In this document: piece after piece, positions 51,683 through 61,368 of the stretch
Layout of the letters: every line of letters begins with the position of its first letter
Position numbering within the stretch: position 1 is the stretch's first letter
Source: Pseudomonas sp. JM0905a
GTDB taxonomy: Bacteria; Pseudomonadota; Gammaproteobacteria; Pseudomonadales; Pseudomonadaceae
Assembly (NCBI RefSeq): GCF_014700075.1
Contig: NZ_JACXBU010000005.1
Coordinates: 310,001 to 374,000 of the forward strand
DNA length: 64,000 bases
Reading direction: 5' to 3'
The notes under the pieces: generated by a model
The model's input: only the letters and a program-made list of their open reading frames with translations
What the model was told of the DNA's origin: nothing
The model's database searches: none
Program-made: the position numbers and the translations under genes

Positions 51683-52738
51683 ATGCCGCAACGAAAGATC
51701 ATCCACATTGACTGCGACTGCTTCTACGCCGCCATCGAGATGCGCGACGACCCGTCGCTGGCGGGTAAACCCCTGGCGGTTGGCGGCTCGCCGGACAAGC
51801 GTGGGGTCGTGGCGACCTGCAACTACGACGCCCGTGCCTACGGTGTGCGTTCGGCGATGCCGATGCGGACGGCGGTCAAACTTTGTCCGGACCTGACCAT
51901 CGTCCGGCCGCGCATGGATGTGTATAAGGCGGTGTCGCGGCAGATCCATCAGATATTCCGCGACTACACCGAGATCATCGAGCCGCTGTCGCTGGACGAG
52001 GCCTACCTGGACGTATCCGACAGCCCGCATTTCAACGGCAGCGCCACGCGCATCGCGCAGGAGATTCGCCGACGCGTCGCCTCCGAGCTGCATATCACGG
52101 TGTCTGCCGGAGTGGCGCCGAACAAGTTCATCGCCAAGATCGCCAGCGACTGGCGCAAGCCGGACGGAATGTTCGTGGTCACGCCGGACCAGGTGGATGA
52201 ATTCGTCGCCGCATTGCCGGTGAGCAAGCTGCACGGCGTGGGCAAGGTGACGGCGGAGAAGATGGCGCGCCTCGGCATACGCACCTGCGCCGACCTGCGT
52301 GACTGGAACAAGCTGGCGCTGGCACGGGAGTTCGGCAGTTTCGGTGATCGACTCTATAACCTGGCCCGTGGCCAGGATGACCGCATCGTGCAGGTGGACA
52401 GCCGGCGGCAGTCCATCAGCGTGGAAAACACCTACGATCAGGACCTGCCCAATCTGGATGCCTGCCTGGAACAGCTGCCGGCGCTGCTGGATGAGCTGCT
52501 CGGGCGCATTGCACGGCTGGACAGCAGCTACAAGCCGGACAAGCCCTTCGTGAAGCTGAAGTTCCACGACTTCACCCAGACCACCCTGGAACAGGCCGGT
52601 GCCCGCCGTGACCTGGACAGTTACCGGCAATTGCTCAGCTCGGCATTCGCTCGTGGCGACAAGCCGGTGCGGTTGATCGGGGTGGGGGTGCGTTTGCAGG
52701 ACCTGCGGGGCGCAGTCGAGCAGCTCAACCTTTTCTAA
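51683..52738 (+). CDS. dinB: DNA polymerase IV
   Basis: Y-family translesion polymerase. 351 aa. The N-terminus IIHIDCDCFYAAIEMRDDP supplies the first catalytic Asp, and SLDEAYLDVS the Asp-Glu pair. A C-terminal little-finger domain ends in the clamp-binding peptide QLNLF. No LexA box (CTGT-N8-ACAG) is visible in the upstream gap, although dinB is SOS-regulated in related species. A -10-like TATCAT lies at 51637 and no Shine-Dalgarno is evident. Confidence 0.95.
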   Translation: MPQRKIIHIDCDCFYAAIEMRDDPSLAGKPLAVGGSPDKRGVVATCNYDARAYGVRSAMPMRTAVKLCPDLTIVRPRMDVYKAVSRQIHQIFRDYTEIIEPLSLDEAYLDVSDSPHFNGSATRIAQEIRRRVASELHITVSAGVAPNKFIAKIASDWRKPDGMFVVTPDQVDEFVAALPVSKLHGVGKVTAEKMARLGIRTCADLRDWNKLALAREFGSFGDRLYNLARGQDDRIVQVDSRRQSISVENTYDQDLPNLDACLEQLPALLDELLGRIARLDSSYKPDKPFVKLKFHDFTQTTLEQAGARRDLDSYRQLLSSAFARGDKPVRLIGVGVRLQDLRGAVEQLNLF

Positions 52739-52757
52739 GGCACTGCCTGCTTTTTTC

Positions 52758-52855
52758 TGTAGGGGCGAATTCATTCGCCAAGGGCAGCAATGCTGCCCCA
52801 TGCGACTTCTGGGGGCAGACCTGCGGTCTGCTTGGCGAATGAATTCGCCCCTACA
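52758..52855. repeat. 98-base intergenic palindromic element after dinB
   Basis: Outer arms of 25 bases (52758-52782 and 52831-52855, beginning TGTAGGGGCGAATTCATTCG) are perfect inverted repeats. Between them are two small hairpins, GGCAGC/GCTGCC and GCAGACC/GGTCTGC. This is the TGTAGGGGCGAATTCATTCG type of repeat widespread between pseudomonad genes. It may also end dinB and the convergent gene. Confidence 0.85.
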
Positions 52856-52879
52856 AGAGAGGGGATCGACGCGGCGAGC

Positions 52880-53287
52880 TCAACCTTCCACCGGCCACAG
52901 CCGGATCGGCTTGCCCTCGGCCGGCCATAGTCGGAGCTGGTCGATGGGGGAGATGTCCCAGTGCTGCACCTTGCCCAGGGCGTCGAGGAAGCGCTGTTCC
53001 TGTTCCATCAGCGCGGGCGCACACATCTTGCGCGTGCTGCCGGCAGTGCCGAAGGTCACCTTGTCGCCTTCCATCGTGTAGGAGGCGAACCAGTGGTTGC
53101 AGCCGGCGTTGCCATAGGCGCGGTTGTCATCGCCCAGGGTGATGGTCAGGTGACTGTTATCGATCAGCGGGCGCTCGCCGATCCATTCCACCTGGTAGGT
53201 CGTGCCGGTTTCCAGTTGCGGACGATCGCTGGCGCAGCCGGTGATGGCGGCGGCCATAACGGCCAGCAGCAGGGCGTTCCGGGTCAT
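52880..53287 (-). CDS. META-domain lipoprotein (HslJ-like)
   Basis: 135 aa with a lipoprotein signal (NALLLAVMAAAITGC, lipidated Cys18). A META domain follows: TYQVEWIGERPLIDNSHLTI, AYGNAGCNHWFASYTMEGD with the hallmark GCN, and RKMCAPALMEQEQRFLDALG. HslJ-type proteins are tied to novobiocin tolerance and surface functions without a known mechanism. The ATG overlaps the stop of the upstream gene (ATGA), so the pair is translationally coupled. Confidence 0.85.
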   Translation of the reverse strand: MTRNALLLAVMAAAITGCASDRPQLETGTTYQVEWIGERPLIDNSHLTITLGDDNRAYGNAGCNHWFASYTMEGDKVTFGTAGSTRKMCAPALMEQEQRFLDALGKVQHWDISPIDQLRLWPAEGKPIRLWPVEG

Positions 53288-53724
53288 TGGGTGTCCTCCT
53301 GACGACAGTTCGGGCAGTAGTGCTTGCCTGCGTGGTTGCGCCAGCCCAGTTCCGCGATGCGCGCTTCGGCGGCCGGTGCCTGGGCCTGTTTGCCGAGGCC
53401 GCTGTCGACGGCGAATTCGAAGTCCAGGCGCTTGCCGCAGGCATCGCAGTCCACGTGCCAGTTGTGGATAGCGAGTTCCTTGAAGGCCGGGCCCTTGGCC
53501 ACCGCCAGCCACTGGCCGGGCGGGTTGATCAGGTGGCGCACCTTGTCCACGGTGAGACGCATGCTGAGGTCGCGGCTGCCCTTGAGGGTCACCAGCAGGG
53601 TGTCGCCGGTCTGAATCGAGCCGCCGGTGCCCGTGACCTGGTAGAGGCCCGGGGAGAGGGCGCGGCATTCGTTCAGGGTGTGGGCGGGGTTGAGCAGGTT
53701 GTAGCGAAAATCGTGTTCGGCCAT
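53284..53724 (-). CDS. Uncharacterised protein with C-terminal zinc-ribbon-like cysteines
   Basis: 146 aa; I do not recognise a named family. The N-terminal part (about 1-85) looks like a small beta-rich domain (GLYQVTGTGGSIQTGDTLLV). The C-terminal part has CDACGKRLDFEF and HYCPNCRQ, two CxxC pairs able to bind one zinc. GGAGG lies 5 bases before the ATG at 53724. No signal peptide, so probably cytoplasmic, unlike its coupled lipoprotein partner. Confidence 0.75.
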   Translation of the reverse strand: MAEHDFRYNLLNPAHTLNECRALSPGLYQVTGTGGSIQTGDTLLVTLKGSRDLSMRLTVDKVRHLINPPGQWLAVAKGPAFKELAIHNWHVDCDACGKRLDFEFAVDSGLGKQAQAPAAEARIAELGWRNHAGKHYCPNCRQEDTQ

Positions 53725-53759
53725 AGGTCCTCCGGCTAGGGCACGCATCCTAACATGGC

Positions 53760-54743
53760 CTAGGCGTCCACCTGATTGCACGGCCGCCCGGCGGCCCAGG
53801 CGCTGATGTTGTCCAGGGTGGTGCGGGCGATGGCGGCCAGGGCCTCGCGGGTGAGGAAGGCCTGGTGGGCGGTGATGATCACGTTGGGGAAGGTCAGTAG
53901 CCGTGCGAGTACGTCGTCCTGTAGCGGCAGGTCGGAGCGATCCTCGAAGAACAGGTTGGCTTCTTCTTCATAGACATCCAGGCCCAGGTAGCCGAGCTGG
54001 CCGGATTTGAGTGCGTCGATCAGCGCTGGCGTATCCACCAGCGCGCCACGCCCGGTGTTGATCAGCATGGAACCGGGCTTCATTCGCTCCAGGCTCTGGG
54101 TATTGATCAGATGGCGGGTGGCTTCGTTGAGCGGGCAGTGCAGGCTGATGATGTCGCTGTCGGCCAGCAGTTCCGGCAGGTCGACATAGACCGCGCCCAG
54201 CGCTTCGACACTGGGATTACGCTGTGGGTCGAAGGCCAGCAGGCCACAGCCGAAGCCGGCCATGATGCGGGCGAAGGTCGCGCCGATCTGTCCGGTACCA
54301 ACTACGCCCACGGTCTTGCCGACCAGGTCGAAACCGGTGAGGCCGTGGAGGGTGAAGTCGCCTTCGCGGGTGCGGTTGTAGGCGCGGTGCAGGCGGCGGT
54401 TCAGGGCCAGGATCAGGGCCGCCGCGTGTTCGGCCACCGCGTGAGGCGAGTAGGCCGGAACCCGCACGACGGTCAGGTCCAGGCGCTTGGCGGCTGCCAG
54501 GTCCACATGGTTGTAGCCGGCCGAACGCAGGGCGATCAAACGGGTTCCGCCGTTGGCCAGACGCTCTAGCACCGGGGCGGACAGGTCGTCATTGATGAAG
54601 GCGCAAACCACGTCGAAGCCATTGGCCAGGGCGGTGGTATCGAGGGTCAGGCGTGCCTGCTGGAAGTGCAGCTCGAAGGTGGGACTGGCGCCGAGGAAGC
54701 TCTCGCGGTCATAGGCCTGGCTGCTGAACAGAATGGTGCGCAT
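53760..54743 (-). CDS. ldhA: D-lactate dehydrogenase (fermentative, LdhA type)
   Basis: Reduces pyruvate to D-lactate with NADH. 327 aa of the D-2-hydroxyacid dehydrogenase family. VGTGQIGATFARIM is the NAD motif. Catalytic Arg is in LRSAGYNHVDL, Glu in YEEEANLFFED, and His in ITAHQAFLT. AAGGAG precedes the ATG at 54743. In P. aeruginosa ldhA supports anaerobic pyruvate fermentation and lies next to gacS, as here. Confidence 0.93.
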   Translation of the reverse strand: MRTILFSSQAYDRESFLGASPTFELHFQQARLTLDTTALANGFDVVCAFINDDLSAPVLERLANGGTRLIALRSAGYNHVDLAAAKRLDLTVVRVPAYSPHAVAEHAAALILALNRRLHRAYNRTREGDFTLHGLTGFDLVGKTVGVVGTGQIGATFARIMAGFGCGLLAFDPQRNPSVEALGAVYVDLPELLADSDIISLHCPLNEATRHLINTQSLERMKPGSMLINTGRGALVDTPALIDALKSGQLGYLGLDVYEEEANLFFEDRSDLPLQDDVLARLLTFPNVIITAHQAFLTREALAAIARTTLDNISAWAAGRPCNQVDA

Positions 54744-54803
54744 GGATTCTCCTTGGTTGTTCAGCAGCATAGCTGGCGTCTGGCCACTTCACGTTGTCCC
54801 GGA

Positions 54804-57566
<2,763 letters not shown>

Positions 57567-57705
57567 GCCCGTCCTCCCCATGGGTTTTCCGCGCAGTGTA
57601 GCGGCTCATTGGATGGGAATCTTGCGGCAGCCTCGTCGAAATTCGTACTCGACAATCCTTTTCATTTGCCGCTGATTTCCATGCTGGCCACTTCCCAGGC
57701 CCCCC

Positions 57706-57889
57706 GTGCGCATCCCTGCCGTCGAGGACGTAGTTGGCTGTCCATCTGCATGAGTACCTTCAGGACGGCGATTTTGACGTCGCGCTGCGCCAGCAGGGCG
57801 AAGAAGGACTGGGGCTGCTCCGTGAGGAAGGCTTCGATCGGATTCTCATGGACATCCTGCAGCCCTGGCAGCTCGGCTGGGGGGCCTGA
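57706..57889 (+). pseudogene. Decayed response-regulator gene (pirR-like relic)
   Basis: A GTG at 57706 starts RIPAVED, a worn version of the receiver beginning RILxVEDD. After GAC (57727-57729) the frame is lost, and the next frame (57734-57889) reads LAVHLHEYLQDGDFDVALRQ, then QGEEGLGLLREEGFDRILMD and ILQPWQLGWGA before TGA, which follows a receiver through its phospho-Asp (LMDIL). The HTH half is missing. Frameshift and truncation mark a pseudogene. In P. aeruginosa pirR lies here, divergent from gacS. The remaining bases between gacS and piuC show no other feature. Confidence 0.7.
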
Positions 57890-57923
57890 CTCGCGTCCGG
57901 GCTTTGTACAGGAGGTGCGTTGG

Positions 57924-58604
57924 TTACACCTCGGCCCAGCGCCGCAGCAGGTTGTGGTAATTGCCGGTCAGCCGGACCAGAGCAGGGTGGTCCGGTACGT
58001 CACGAGCCAGGCTCTGGATCGCCTGATCCATGTCGAACAGCAGGGCGCGCTGGCTGTCTTCGCGGATCATGCTCTGGATCCAGAAGAAGGACGCCAGGCG
58101 AGCGCCCCGGGTGACCGGTTCCACCTGGTGGAGGCTGCTGGCGGGATAGACCACCAGGTCGCCGGCGGCCAGCTTCACGCGGTGTTCGCCGTAGGTGTCC
58201 TGGATCACCAGGTCGCCACCGTCGTACGACTCCGGTTCGCTGAAGAACAGGGTGGCGGAGACATCGGTGCGCACCTGCTCGGGGCTGCCCTTGATCGCAC
58301 GCACAGCATTGTCGATGTGGTAACCGAACGCGCCGCCACCGCTGTAGCGGTTGAACAGGGGCGGGTAGACCTTGTTCGGCAGTACTGCGGAGATGAACAG
58401 CGGGTTGTTCCACAGGCGTTGCAGCATGGCGGCACTGATTTCGCGGGCCAGTGGGTCGCCTTCCGCCAGTTGCTGGTTGTTCTTGGTCTTGGCCGACTGA
58501 TAGCCGGCGGTGACCTTGCCGTCCTGCCATTCGGCCTGCTCCAGTGCTTCGCGGATTCGCGCTGCCTCTTCCGTCGTGAAGATTCCGGGGATGTGCAGGA
58601 GCAT
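57924..58604 (-). CDS. piuC: Fe(II)/2-oxoglutarate-dependent dioxygenase PiuC
   Basis: 226-aa PKHD-type hydroxylase. The iron-binding facial triad is His96, Asp98 (GYHIDNA) and His159 ([10 protein letters not shown]), with 2-oxoglutarate-binding Arg169 (GARLASF). Family members lie beside TonB-dependent iron or xenosiderophore receptors (PiuA, PirA, Fiu) and are Fur-repressed. Here no receptor remains nearby, but a Fur-like site lies upstream. Its 3' end faces the response-regulator relic 35 bases away. Confidence 0.9.
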   Translation of the reverse strand: MLLHIPGIFTTEEAARIREALEQAEWQDGKVTAGYQSAKTKNNQQLAEGDPLAREISAAMLQRLWNNPLFISAVLPNKVYPPLFNRYSGGGAFGYHIDNAVRAIKGSPEQVRTDVSATLFFSEPESYDGGDLVIQDTYGEHRVKLAAGDLVVYPASSLHQVEPVTRGARLASFFWIQSMIREDSQRALLFDMDQAIQSLARDVPDHPALVRLTGNYHNLLRRWAEV

Positions 58605-58637
58605 GGCGGTCTACCGGGGTTGGGTGGAGTGGAGGCG

Positions 58638-58657
58638 AATAGTATTTATTTCCATTA
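58638..58657 (-). promoter_or_regulatory. Candidate Fur box upstream of piuC
   Basis: On the minus strand TTAATGGAAATAAATACTAT is an AT-rich partial match to the Fur consensus (7-1-7 form of GATAATGATAATCATTATC), about 35-55 bases before the piuC ATG. Regulation by iron is expected for the family; the site itself is only a moderate match. Confidence 0.5.
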
Positions 58658-58763
58658 ACGCTGTACATCGGCAACGGTTGGGCGGGCTCGTCGGAATCGC
58701 TGGTGGCTTCATTCCTATCCGCAGGATTCGGAGCTTCCCAGGGCCGGTTGGTGCGCAGGTGGC

Positions 58764-58781
58764 GCGGAAATGCATTTCCGC
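58764..58781. repeat. 18-bp perfect palindrome, REP-like fragment
   Basis: GCGGAAATGCATTTCCGC is a perfect palindrome followed by TACA, resembling the inner or outer arm of the TGTAG-type intergenic repeats found elsewhere in the window. It lies in the divergent piuC-cysM gap, upstream of a -10-like TATCAT at 58849. Confidence 0.5.
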
Positions 58782-58888
58782 TACATCGTTATAGCTGCAC
58801 GCCATAAGCCGAAACGCTCGCGCCATATGGTGTTGCGCGGTTTGCCGCTATCATATGCACCCCCTGCGTCTGGATTGCGAAACCCGCC

Positions 58889-59797
58889 ATGACTCTGCAG
58901 TACCCCACAATTGCCGATTGCATCGGCCACACCCCGCTGGTGCGTTTGCAGCGCCTGGCTGGCGAAACCAGCAACACCCTCCTGGTCAAGCTCGAAGGCA
59001 ACAACCCCGCCGGTTCGGTCAAGGATCGCCCGGCGCTGTCGATGATCACTCGCGCCGAACTGCGCGGTGACATCCAGCCCGGTGACACCCTGATCGAGGC
59101 CACTTCCGGCAACACCGGCATCGCCCTGGCCATGGCTGCGGCCATCAAGGGTTACAAGATGATGCTGATCATGCCGGACAACATGAGCGCCGAGCGCAAG
59201 GCCGCCATGACCGCCTATGGCGCCGAGCTGATCCTGGTCAGCCGCGAAGAGGGTATGGAAGGCGCTCGTGATCTCGCCGAAAGCCTGCAGCGCGGCGGCC
59301 GTGGCAAGGTGCTGGACCAGTTCGCCAACGGCGACAACCCCGAAGCCCACTACGTCGGCACCGGCCCGGAAATCTGGCAGCAGACCCAGGGCACCATCAC
59401 CCATTTCGTCAGTTCCATGGGTACCACCGGCACCATCATGGGTGTATCGCGCTACCTCAAGGAGCAGAACCCGGCGATCCAGATCGTCGGCCTGCAACCG
59501 CAGGAAGGTTCGGCCATTCCCGGTATCCGCCGCTGGCCCCAGGAATACCTGCCGAAGATCTACCAGGCCGAGCGCGTCGATCGCGTGGTCGACATGGCCC
59601 AGATCGAAGCCGAGGAAACCATGCGCCGCCTGGCCCGCGAAGAAGGCATCTTCTGCGGCGTTTCCTCCGGTGGTGCGGTCGCAGCCATGCTGCGCTTGTC
59701 CCGTGAAGTGGAAAACGCCGTGATGGTCGCGATCATCTGCGACCGTGGCGACCGTTATCTCTCCACTGGCATCTACGAAGACCCTGAACGGCTGTGA
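58889..59797 (+). CDS. cysM: Cysteine synthase B
   Basis: PLP-dependent synthesis of cysteine from O-acetylserine and sulfide or thiosulfate. 302 aa. The PLP lysine is Lys45 in NPAGSVKDRPAL. TSGNTGIALA is the substrate loop, and GTTGTIMGVSRYL binds the PLP phosphate. The CysM-type features EGMEGARD and RRWPQEYLP separate it from CysK. The order gacS-...-cysM-rlmD-relA-mazG matches P. aeruginosa. Confidence 0.95.
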   Translation: MTLQYPTIADCIGHTPLVRLQRLAGETSNTLLVKLEGNNPAGSVKDRPALSMITRAELRGDIQPGDTLIEATSGNTGIALAMAAAIKGYKMMLIMPDNMSAERKAAMTAYGAELILVSREEGMEGARDLAESLQRGGRGKVLDQFANGDNPEAHYVGTGPEIWQQTQGTITHFVSSMGTTGTIMGVSRYLKEQNPAIQIVGLQPQEGSAIPGIRRWPQEYLPKIYQAERVDRVVDMAQIEAEETMRRLAREEGIFCGVSSGGAVAAMLRLSREVENAVMVAIICDRGDRYLSTGIYEDPERL

Positions 59798-59805
59798 AGA
59801 TATCT

Positions 59806-59930
59806 ACTGCGCGTTCCGATAGCTGCGTTGGGCGGTGTTCGCTCCTTGCCTATCCAAACGATATGTCTCGTCGCTGCGCTCCGTCCGCCTTGCTCTCGGG
59901 CCGCTCGTCACGATCTCTTCAGAGCGTTCA
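59806..59930. repeat. Long intergenic hairpin repeat, copy 3
   Basis: Begins CTGCGCGTTCCGATAGCTGC, the same frame as the element at 14427 (CTGCGCGTT-NNNATAN-CTGCGTTG). GGGCGGTG and a later CCGTCCGCC provide a different, imperfect outer stem, with CTCGTCGCTGCGCTCCG between. It reaches to within a few bases of the rlmD ATG, so it forms the rlmD leader. Confidence 0.5.
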
Positions 59931-59932
59931 CC

Positions 59933-61285
59933 ATGTCCCGGCGTAATACAGGCCTGCGCTTCCAGCCCAGCGGCGGAGCGCGGACTTCGCAAGTTCCCGT
60001 GGGCAAGAAGCAGCGGCTGGTCATCGAGCGCCTTTCCAACGACGGACGCGGCATCGCTTTCATCGAAGGACGCACCTGGTTCGTGGCCGGTGCCCTGCCG
60101 CAGGAAGAGGTGGAAGCTCGTGTGCTCGCTGCCCGCAGCCAGGTGGTGGAAGCCCGTGCCGAGCGCGTGCTGAGTGCCAGCCCGATACGCCTGGTGCCGC
60201 CTTGCGCCCATGCCGGCCAATGCGGCGGCTGCACCCTGCAGCACCTGCCCCATGCCGAGCAGCTTGCCCTGAAACAGCGCACCCTGGCCGAACAGCTCGC
60301 GCGCGTCGCCGACCTCCAGCCGCAGGAATGGGTGACCCCACTTGTGGGGACCGATTTCGGTTATCGGCGCCGTGCCCGTATCGCCGTGCGCTGGGACGTC
60401 AAGGCGCGCCAGCTGGAAGTGGGATTTCGCGCGGCCTCCAGTCAGGCGATAGTCGGGATCAAGGATTGCCAGGTGCTGGTACAGCCCTTGCAACCGCTGA
60501 TGCGCGCACTGCCCGAGCTGCTCAAGGGCCTGGACAAGCCCCAGGCGATCGGACATGTGGAATTGTTCCATGGCACCGCTTCGGCGTTGCTGCTGCGTCA
60601 TACCCAGCCCCTGGGCGAGGCCGACCTGCAGCGCCTGCGCGAGTTCTGCGCAGAGCACCAGGCGCAGCTCTGGCTGCATGGCGAAGGCGAGCCCCATCCG
60701 GATCAGCCGGATGCGCGCCTCGGCTATCGGCTGGAGCCGTGGAGTCTGGAGCTTGAATATCGCCCCGGCGACTTCGTTCAGGTGAATGAGGCGGTCAACG
60801 AGGCGATGGTGGCGCAGGCGCTAGACTGGATGAAACCGCAGCCGGGCGAGCGTGTGCTGGATCTGTTCTGTGGGCTCGGCAACTTCGCCCTGCCGCTGGC
60901 GCGCCAGGTGCGCGAGGTGGTGGCGGTGGAAGGCGTCGAGGCCATGGTGCAACGAGCGCGCGGCAATGCCGCCGCCAATGGCTTGGATAATGTGCACTTC
61001 TTCCAGGCCGACCTGTCGAACCCCTTGGCCGATGCGCCCTGGGCCCGGCAGGGCTTCGATGCCGTGCTGCTCGATCCGCCGCGTGACGGCGCATTCGAAG
61101 CCGTTCGGCAGATTGCTGCAACCGGTGCAAAACGAGTGGTCTATGTATCCTGCAACCCGGCGACCCTGGCGCGTGACAGTGCCGAACTGGTCAAGCAGGG
61201 ATACCAGCTGAAGAAGGCCGGGATTCTCGACATGTTTCCTCAGACGGCCCATGTCGAGGCCATGGCGTTATTCGAGGCGGGCTAG
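59933..61285 (+). CDS. rlmD: 23S rRNA (uracil(1939)-C5)-methyltransferase RlmD
   Basis: 450 aa. N-terminal TRAM domain ([19 protein letters not shown]), then a [4Fe-4S] cluster motif [10 protein letters not shown]. The C-terminal SAM methyltransferase has [22 protein letters not shown] and nucleophile Cys407 in [10 protein letters not shown]. The start [15 protein letters not shown] at 59933 is used; codons upstream in frame belong to the repeat element. relA follows after 83 bases. Confidence 0.95.
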   Translation: MSRRNTGLRFQPSGGARTSQVPVGKKQRLVIERLSNDGRGIAFIEGRTWFVAGALPQEEVEARVLAARSQVVEARAERVLSASPIRLVPPCAHAGQCGGCTLQHLPHAEQLALKQRTLAEQLARVADLQPQEWVTPLVGTDFGYRRRARIAVRWDVKARQLEVGFRAASSQAIVGIKDCQVLVQPLQPLMRALPELLKGLDKPQAIGHVELFHGTASALLLRHTQPLGEADLQRLREFCAEHQAQLWLHGEGEPHPDQPDARLGYRLEPWSLELEYRPGDFVQVNEAVNEAMVAQALDWMKPQPGERVLDLFCGLGNFALPLARQVREVVAVEGVEAMVQRARGNAAANGLDNVHFFQADLSNPLADAPWARQGFDAVLLDPPRDGAFEAVRQIAATGAKRVVYVSCNPATLARDSAELVKQGYQLKKAGILDMFPQTAHVEAMALFEAG

Positions 61286-61368
61286 GAAGCCCGCGTAATC
61301 CGACCGGCACGACAGAGGCTGGCGACAATTCGACGTGAGGGGTTCACGTCGTAGGGAAGGTAGGCAAG

